Assembly: GCF_028768465.1 (NCBI RefSeq)
Contig: NZ_CP118225.1
Location: 3,143,001 to 3,207,000 of the forward strand
From: Rhodopirellula sp. P2
GTDB taxonomy: Bacteria > Planctomycetota > Planctomycetia > Pirellulales > Pirellulaceae
DNA: 64,000 bases
Direction: 5' to 3'
Under the pieces are notes generated by a model, which ran no database searches, was not told the origin of the DNA, and was given only the letters and a program-made list of their open reading frames with translations. A program made the position numbers and the translations under genes. Below are positions 58,921 to 64,000 of the stretch, piece after piece. The first letter of the stretch is position 1. The number at the start of each line of letters is the position of its first letter.

Positions 58921-58974
58921 AACGCCCAAACGGCTCACATGATTCTGCCCCAGTATTCCTGCCCACCGGCTTAG
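58921..58974. repeat. Dispersed extragenic repeat (REP-like), copy 3
   Basis: Starts AACGCCCAAACGGCTCACAT and ends CACCGGCTTA, matching 54648-54700 and, reversed, 29289-29346. Its last bases (TTAGG) are the first bases of the adjoining MITE-like element. Confidence 0.85.
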
Positions 58975-59088
58975 GACCACGTGAACAACAGGTAATGAAG
59001 CGGAAGGGCGCGAGCTCTCCGGTTCATCACCGGGCGGCTTGCGCCGCACCGCTAACATCGTCACTTGTTGTTCACGCGTTCCTTAGCA
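58970..59088. repeat. MITE-like palindromic element, copy 2
   Basis: Matches 54428-54546 with a few substitutions: TTAGGACCACGTGAACAACA at the left, the GGAAGGGCGCGAGCTCTCC core, CACCGGGCGGCTTGCGCC, and the CGTCACTTGTTGTTCACGCG right end. This gap (58822-59134) carries the terminator and two repeats and no gene. Confidence 0.9.
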
Positions 59089-59134
59089 ACACGTGTCCAC
59101 GACGACAGCCTGACACTCACGCCTCAAGCGTGGC

Positions 59135-60757
59135 TTAGCTGAGCCAGCTGGGCAATTGACCGGCCGCCGGCATGTCGATGACTTGGCATTCGGTGATCGC
59201 GTCGATGGCGAGCAAATCATCGAGTGCTTCCGGTGGCACGTCGCCGTCCAGGCTGAGCACGCCGATGGCGGAACCGCCGGGGGCGTCGCCTTCGCGTCCG
59301 ACCGCCATTTGGGCGATGTTGACGCCATGACTGCCAAACGTCGTGCCGACGCGGCCGATGATCCCAGGAACGTCCTTGTGAACGAAGACCAACAGTTTGC
59401 CGTCCAGGAAGGATTCCAGGCGGTAACCGTTGACCAGGATCAAACGTGGCATTTCGTGGCCGAGAATCGCGGCACCGGCTTGGACGGTTTTGCCGTTGCC
59501 GCTGACTTCCGCGGTGATGCTGCTGGTGAAGGCACCTTTGTCGCCAACGCGTTCGCAGGTCAGTTCGATGCCGCGTTCGCGGAGCAGCATTTCTGAGTTG
59601 ATCACGTTGGCGTCTTCGACCACACGTTCCAACAATCCAGCGCAGAACGCATTGTTGAGGACTCGCGTGTCTTTGCTGGAGACTTCGCCGCGGAATGTCA
59701 GGCGAGCGTGATCGATGCCACCGCCGTGCAGTTGGCTGAGGAACAATCCCAAGCGATGAGCCACGTTGAGGTGACCACGAAGCTCGGCCAATGTCTTGGG
59801 GTCCAGCGATGCCACGTTGACGCTGTGGCGAATCTCACCGGTGCGGAGGTAGTTCAGCAGCAGGTGAATGCCTTCCACGGCGACTTGCGTTTGGGCTTCT
59901 TCGGTGCTGGCACCCAAGTGCGGTGTGCAGACGACGCCGGGCATGCCAAACAGAGGGCTGTCCGTGCAGGGTTCGTTCTCGTAGACGTCGAGCGCGACCC
60001 CACCGAGCTGGCCAGATTTCAAGCCTTCGACCATTGCTTCGGCGTCGTAGATGCCACCGCGAGCGACGTTGATGATTCGCAGGCCCGGTTTGACCTTTTC
60101 AAGTTGCTCCATGCCGATCAGGCCGCGAGTTTCGGGCGTCAGCGGCGTGTGGACGGTCAAGTAATCGATTTGCGGAAGCATTTCGTCGACGGTTCCGACG
60201 CGGCGAACCTTCAGCGATTCGGCTTGGTCGTCGGTCAGGAAGGGATCGAAAGCGACCACGTCCATGTCAAAGGCTTGAGCACGCGAGGCGACTTCACGAC
60301 CGATGCGGCCCATGCCGACGATGCCCAGTGTTTTGCCGGCGACCTGGGTGCCCATGAATTTCTTGCGGTCCCAACGGCCTTCGACCAAACTTTGGTTGGC
60401 CGCGGCAATGTTGCGGCTCATGGCGAGCAGCATTGCGAAGGTGTGTTCGGCGGTGCTGACGGTGTTGCCAGCGGGCGTGTTCATCACCACGATTCCGCGC
60501 CGCGTCGCGGCTGGTTTATCGATGTTGTCGGTTCCGACGCCGGCGCGCACCAAGGCTCGCAGACGCGTGTTGCCTTCCAGTGATTCCGGGGTGATGGTCA
60601 CGCCACTGCGAAGGATCGCCGCATCGAACTCATTGAGCGACTGGCGAAGTTCTTCGCCTTTGAGTTTGGTGCGAATTTCGTATTCGATTCCCTCGGTGGC
60701 TTCGAGCAAGTCGATGCCTTCTTGGGCGATATCATCCAGAACGAGAATGCGATGCAT
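59135..60757 (-). CDS. serA: D-3-phosphoglycerate dehydrogenase (long, ACT-type)
   Basis: 540 residues, the long SerA type. It oxidises 3-phosphoglycerate to phosphohydroxypyruvate, the first step of serine synthesis. The NAD-binding GKTLGIVGMGRIGREVASRA, the active-site Arg in VNVARGGI-type IINVARGGIYDAE, the Glu and His in YENEP and TPHLGASTEEAQ are present. The middle intervening domain (AELRGHLNVAHRLGLFLSQL, RLTFRGEVSSKD) and the C-terminal ACT domain (LLVFVHKDVPGIIGRVGTTFGSHGVNIAQMAVGR) follow. The start is ATG 60757, 49 bp after serC stops, so the two make a serCA operon. Feedback by serine through the ACT domain is likely. Confidence 0.96.
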   Translation of the reverse strand: MHRILVLDDIAQEGIDLLEATEGIEYEIRTKLKGEELRQSLNEFDAAILRSGVTITPESLEGNTRLRALVRAGVGTDNIDKPAATRRGIVVMNTPAGNTVSTAEHTFAMLLAMSRNIAAANQSLVEGRWDRKKFMGTQVAGKTLGIVGMGRIGREVASRAQAFDMDVVAFDPFLTDDQAESLKVRRVGTVDEMLPQIDYLTVHTPLTPETRGLIGMEQLEKVKPGLRIINVARGGIYDAEAMVEGLKSGQLGGVALDVYENEPCTDSPLFGMPGVVCTPHLGASTEEAQTQVAVEGIHLLLNYLRTGEIRHSVNVASLDPKTLAELRGHLNVAHRLGLFLSQLHGGGIDHARLTFRGEVSSKDTRVLNNAFCAGLLERVVEDANVINSEMLLRERGIELTCERVGDKGAFTSSITAEVSGNGKTVQAGAAILGHEMPRLILVNGYRLESFLDGKLLVFVHKDVPGIIGRVGTTFGSHGVNIAQMAVGREGDAPGGSAIGVLSLDGDVPPEALDDLLAIDAITECQVIDMPAAGQLPSWLS

Positions 60758-60806
60758 GGTGGGGATTGAGATTGAAGGTTGGGGATGGATGGTTCAGGGA
60801 GGCTGA

Positions 60807-61961
60807 CTAGCTGTTCTTGCTGGCGAAGTCGTTCATGAACGAAGCCAAGGTGTTGACTCCTTCGCGAGGCATCGCGTTGTAGATGCTCGCTCGGATGCCG
60901 CCGACGCTGCGGTGGCCTTTGAGAGCGGCCAGTTTGTGCTCCGCAGCTTCCGCGATGAATTTCGCGGTCAGTTCGTCGCTGGGCAGATTGAACGTCACAT
61001 TCATCAAGCTGCGGCAATCCGTTTGTGCGTGGCCACGGTAGAAACCGTTGCTGGAATCGATCGCCGAGTAAAGTTGCTGTGATTTTTCGCGGTTGATGGA
61101 TTCCATCTTTTCCAGGCCGCCCATGTCATCTCGAAGCCAACGGGCGACTTTGCCGAGCACGTAGATCGCGAATGTCGGTGGAGTGTTCCATTCCGAATCG
61201 TTGTCGTGATGGTTCTTGAAGTGCAGGTAGCCAGGAATGTTGGGATCGGCTCGGTCGAGCAGATCCTTCCGCATGATCACGACGGACACGCCGGCAGGTC
61301 CTGCGTTCTTCTGAGCACAGGCGTAAAGCAAACCGTATTTGTCGATCGGCAGTGGGCGAGAAAGGAAATCGCTGGAAGCGTCGCTGACCAAGGGCACCGA
61401 GTCGGGGCAGTTTGGTTCGGTCGGGAACTGAACGCCTTGAATTGTTTCGTTGCTGCAGTAGTACATGTACGCCGCGTCGTCGGGGCACACCAAATCGGAC
61501 GTCGAGGGCACGTGGTCGTAATTCGATTCCGCCGCGTCGAAGAGAACGTCGACGTCGCCTTCTTTCTGGGCTTCCTTGATCGCTTTTTTGCCCCAGGACC
61601 CGGTCAGGACGTACTGGGCTCGTTTGCCGCTTCCGCGAAGCAAGTTGGCAGGGATCGCTGAGAACTGCAGCGAGGCTCCCCCTTGGATGAACATCACCGA
61701 GTAGTCGTCGCTGACGTTCAACAATTCACGGATGGTTGATTCTGCATCATGCAGCACATCGACGAAGAGCTTGTCGCGGTGGCTGATTTCCATGATCGAC
61801 GCGCCCGCGCCGGGGTAACACAGCATCTCGTCCTGAATTTCCCGCAGCACCGATTCGGGCATGGTGGCCGGACCCGCCGAAAAATTGAACACCCGTTCGG
61901 GGTTGCTGGCGGAAGATTGGCGGGCGGAAGTGGTTTGCACACCTTGGGCTGATGCAGTCAT
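60807..61961 (-). CDS. serC: Phosphoserine aminotransferase
   Basis: 384 residues from ATG 61961 (MTASAQGVQTTSARQ). It transfers an amino group from glutamate to phosphohydroxypyruvate with PLP. The family start is VFNFSAGPATMPESVL; MEISHRDKLF, VMFIQGGASLQFSAIPANLL, the PLP lysine in YACAQKNAGPAGVSVV, WNTPPTFAIYVLGKV and the final GHRSVGGIRASIYNAMP are intact. A frame to 62144 exists, but its residues are Arg/Pro-rich and not in the family. It is the first gene of serC-serA. Some leader residues before VFNFSAG (about 23) look like a short extension. Confidence 0.96.
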   Translation of the reverse strand: MTASAQGVQTTSARQSSASNPERVFNFSAGPATMPESVLREIQDEMLCYPGAGASIMEISHRDKLFVDVLHDAESTIRELLNVSDDYSVMFIQGGASLQFSAIPANLLRGSGKRAQYVLTGSWGKKAIKEAQKEGDVDVLFDAAESNYDHVPSTSDLVCPDDAAYMYYCSNETIQGVQFPTEPNCPDSVPLVSDASSDFLSRPLPIDKYGLLYACAQKNAGPAGVSVVIMRKDLLDRADPNIPGYLHFKNHHDNDSEWNTPPTFAIYVLGKVARWLRDDMGGLEKMESINREKSQQLYSAIDSSNGFYRGHAQTDCRSLMNVTFNLPSDELTAKFIAEAAEHKLAALKGHRSVGGIRASIYNAMPREGVNTLASFMNDFASKNS

Positions 61962-62451
61962 TCGAGGCGGCTCGGTTGCATAGGGGTGATGGGGAGGAGG
62001 TTCCGCGGCAAAACGCCTGGTTTCGGAACCCGTTTTGGCGGATTCTAAACTTCGGTGCCCAGATGCGGAAGGCAACCCGAAAACGCGACCGGGGCGGAAT
62101 TGGCGGGGAGCGATACCGTCGCTGGATCTGCCTCGCGAGAACACCGGGGATTCGGCCGTGCATTGTCAGGTGAGATGCCTGCCTGGGCTCACCATCCTGG
62201 GCTCACTCGGGCGGGAGACGCTGCAATGACTTGGAGACTCCCTCTGGGGAGGCGGGTTCGCCTTGGCTGACACCTGCCCAGCGGTCATGCCAGCGGTTGG
62301 GGCAGGCAAAACAGCAGAAAAAGGGCGGCCAGACTCGTTTGGGCCGACGAACTTCAAAACACGCCTGCGAAAGAGTCGGGCGGCCAATTATGCTGGAACA
62401 CCGTTTGTTTGGTGATCTCCGCTGATGTCCGTGAGCTAATTTCCCGTCACT
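61962..62451. other. Divergent gap between serC and the O-antigen ligase-like gene
   Basis: 490 bp with no gene that I can support. It contains a repeated 11-mer CCTGGGCTCAC (two copies near 62184 and 62197) and GC-rich short palindromes. Promoters for both divergent genes should lie here; a possible TTATGC -10 for the O-antigen ligase-like gene sits near 62390. Confidence 0.4.
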
Positions 62452-63786
62452 ATGCTGCAACTCACTCAGCAAATTCGCTCGGCCTGGATGAACAGTTCGT
62501 TTTTGTCCATCTCGTCTTGGTGCGTGGTCGCTCTATCGACCTTCTTCGGGCCGCTGGATATTGGTTCGGATGCGACGGCCATGACGGTCGGTCTGGACAT
62601 CCGGGTCGCTTGCAAGTTGATTGTGGCGGGAGCGGCGTTCCTGGTCGGTGCGTATGGTCTGCTGACGTCTGCGAACGTTCGCCAAACCTTGACGACGATG
62701 CCTCCCCTGGTTGTGTTGGCCATTTTGATGCTGGTTGGATTGGCGACGCCGATCGCGATCAGCGGTTCGTCGCTGCCTGCTGCGCTGATCAACTTCGCCT
62801 ACGTCGTGTTCCTCGTCGTCGCGTTGTTCACGATTGGTTTGCGTGGGGTCGTCACCGCGATCTTGGTCGGTGTGACCGCCACGATGGCGCTGGCATTGTT
62901 CTTGTTCGTGTTCGTGCCGAAGTACGGTTCCTTTCCTGAATTGTTGGCCGATGGTTTGGTGGTCAATCGGATGTCGGGGACGGCGCATCCCAATGCGGTG
63001 GGACGAGCGATGGTGCTTGGCGTGATTGCAACGCTGTACATGTTTCGCAGTGGCACGTTGCGATTGAACGTTGCCCTTCCCTTGACGGTTTGTTTTGCAC
63101 TGGCGGCTTACTTGGCTTGGAGTCGCACCGCGCTGTTGGCGGGGGCGTTTGGGGTAAGCGTCTTGTTCTTGGACCATTTGCGAGGTCGCGTGGGAGTTTC
63201 CGCAATCGCCTTGATCGCGTTGCTAGGCGTTGTCGGAATGACCTTTGTCTATGCGACTGGGCGCGAGGACCAATTTGTCGGGAAGGTGTTGGAAAAGGTT
63301 TCCAAGTCAGGCGATGCGGAGGAGATCACCAGCGGAACCGGGCGTTCCGAGATTTGGGCGAAAGCAATCGGATTGATTTGGGAGCGTCCGATCGTGGGGC
63401 ACGGTTTCAATGCGGCCCCGATCCTGATGTTGGAGTACTCGCAGGCCACGCACAATGCAGTGCTCCATGCGTCTTTGGCGGGCGGATTGATCGCGGGGGC
63501 ATTGATGGCTGGGTTGTTGTTTTGGAATGTCTGCCTCGTGTTCGTCGGAGAGCATTTGTTGATCCGCGCGTTTTCGGCTTTCACCATTCTGTCGTGCATG
63601 ACCGAGGACACGGTGTTGGAAATCTTTCCCGGTCCATGCACCCTTGTTTGGATGACGTGCATTTTCTACCCGGTGTTGGTCGATGCTCGGCAGCTGGATG
63701 CGGTGGAAGCAGAGCGTTCGCAACGCGATGCTGCTGAAACATCGACCGATTCTCTAGGACGTGGCGGGGTTTTGGGCACATCATGA
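62452..63786 (+). CDS. O-antigen ligase/polymerase-like membrane protein
   Basis: 444 residues with around ten membrane helices (for instance ACKLIVAGAAFLVGAYGLL, LVVLAILMLVGLATPIAI, AALINFAYVVFLVVALFTIGL, GVVTAILVGVTATMALALFLFVFV). The large periplasmic loop carries the Wzy_C-type motif TGRSEIWAKAIGLIWERPIVGHGFNA followed by SQATHNAVLHASLAGGLIAG, typical of O-antigen ligase/polymerase-type proteins. It could join or polymerise sugar chains of the envelope or matrix. A short start region precedes the first helix. Its stop overlaps the next gene by four bases (ATGA), which looks like a glycosyltransferase, so this is the start of a polysaccharide operon. Confidence 0.85.
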   Translation: MLQLTQQIRSAWMNSSFLSISSWCVVALSTFFGPLDIGSDATAMTVGLDIRVACKLIVAGAAFLVGAYGLLTSANVRQTLTTMPPLVVLAILMLVGLATPIAISGSSLPAALINFAYVVFLVVALFTIGLRGVVTAILVGVTATMALALFLFVFVPKYGSFPELLADGLVVNRMSGTAHPNAVGRAMVLGVIATLYMFRSGTLRLNVALPLTVCFALAAYLAWSRTALLAGAFGVSVLFLDHLRGRVGVSAIALIALLGVVGMTFVYATGREDQFVGKVLEKVSKSGDAEEITSGTGRSEIWAKAIGLIWERPIVGHGFNAAPILMLEYSQATHNAVLHASLAGGLIAGALMAGLLFWNVCLVFVGEHLLIRAFSAFTILSCMTEDTVLEIFPGPCTLVWMTCIFYPVLVDARQLDAVEAERSQRDAAETSTDSLGRGGVLGTS

Positions 63787-64000
63787 AGCGAGCTTCCACG
63801 GCGACGGTCGTCAATTTACGCAACTTTTTCGCACCTGATTCAGTTGCCATTGCTCAAGCGTGGGATCAGCGCGTTGGTCAATTGATTGTCTTGATCTCCG
63901 TTGCCATGGAAGGCAATCGAACGTGGAAGCCCGATGATGGCGGGCTCGATGTTCGGCAGCAGAAAACTTGGACTCGGACTCGGGTGGATCATCACCCAGG
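63783..64000 (+). CDS. Probable glycosyltransferase, N-terminal part (cut by window end)
   Basis: The frame opens at ATG 63783 within the upstream stop and runs off the window with 72 full codons. The translated part begins MKRASTATVVNLRNFFAPDS and reads on as WDQRVGQLIVLISVAMEGNRTW and WKPDDGGLDVRQQKTWTR. This fits the start of a GT4-type glycosyltransferase, whose first strand is usually of the LIVLISVPMEGNRTW kind, but too little is seen for a firm call. Coupling to the O-antigen ligase-like gene supports a surface-polysaccharide role. Confidence 0.6.
   Translation, partial: MKRASTATVVNLRNFFAPDSVAIAQAWDQRVGQLIVLISVAMEGNRTWKPDDGGLDVRQQKTWTRTRVDHHP

Overview
The window comes from a planctomycete, most likely Rhodopirellula or a close relative. 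Evidence: a PSCyt1/DUF1549/DUF1553 cytochrome gene, giant secreted proteins with an LEPR-xLL-like N-terminal motif, an octaheme cytochrome fused to TPR-like repeats, a HisA-like protein of the kind linked to methanopterin C1 metabolism, frequent TTG/GTG starts, roughly 55-58% GC, and dispersed extragenic palindromic repeats. No rRNA, tRNA or CRISPR array was seen.

Layout. 1-5.4 kb: the end of a ThiD2-ThiE fusion, a secreted beta-propeller-like protein, a CYTH protein, an SDR lacking the usual catalytic Tyr, a small hypothetical gene and a LuxR-type regulator. 5.6-12 kb (minus): an AsmA-like protein, then a separate polyprenyl-phosphate glycosyltransferase and a polytopic membrane protein that overlap. 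12.2-17.2 kb: Nudix hydrolase, TrpG/PabA, a HisA-like protein, FloA and an alpha/beta hydrolase. 17.2-31.5 kb: planctomycete cytochrome, ahcY with a 40-bp perfect palindromic terminator, a 1539-residue surface protein carrying thioredoxin-like and cyclophilin domains, an HU-like protein, FabH, XerD and GalE. 31.6-37.1 kb: a tightly coupled four-gene operon of two membrane-associated P-loop GTPases, an ExbB/TolQ-like channel and an exported protein. 37.2-39.6 kb: octaheme cytochrome.

39.6-53.2 kb is an accessory island with two conflict-type modules. The first is an AAA+ ATPase/subtilisin-like protease pair resembling IetAS, bracketed by two nearly identical 221-bp direct repeats, one of which carries a 69-bp insertion. 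The second is a large secreted protein with a C-terminal class-3-lipase-like domain, followed by a signal-peptide ankyrin-like gene that has been tandemly duplicated in a 2346-bp unit (period 2426 bp). The unit also copied the last 41 codons of the lipase gene and the first 23 codons of a sulfotransferase gene. This arrangement suggests a secreted toxin with amplified immunity genes; that role is inference.

53.3-64 kb: ManC, a CheY-like regulator, a PilJ-type sensor kinase interrupted by an in-frame TGA just after its H-box, a secreted SH3 protein, the serine operon (serC-serA), an O-antigen ligase-like protein and the start of a probable glycosyltransferase. MITE-like 119-bp elements and a second extragenic repeat family lie in the gaps. 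Starts were chosen by eye from start codon, Shine-Dalgarno and family N-terminus. All functions rest on motif recognition, without database searches.
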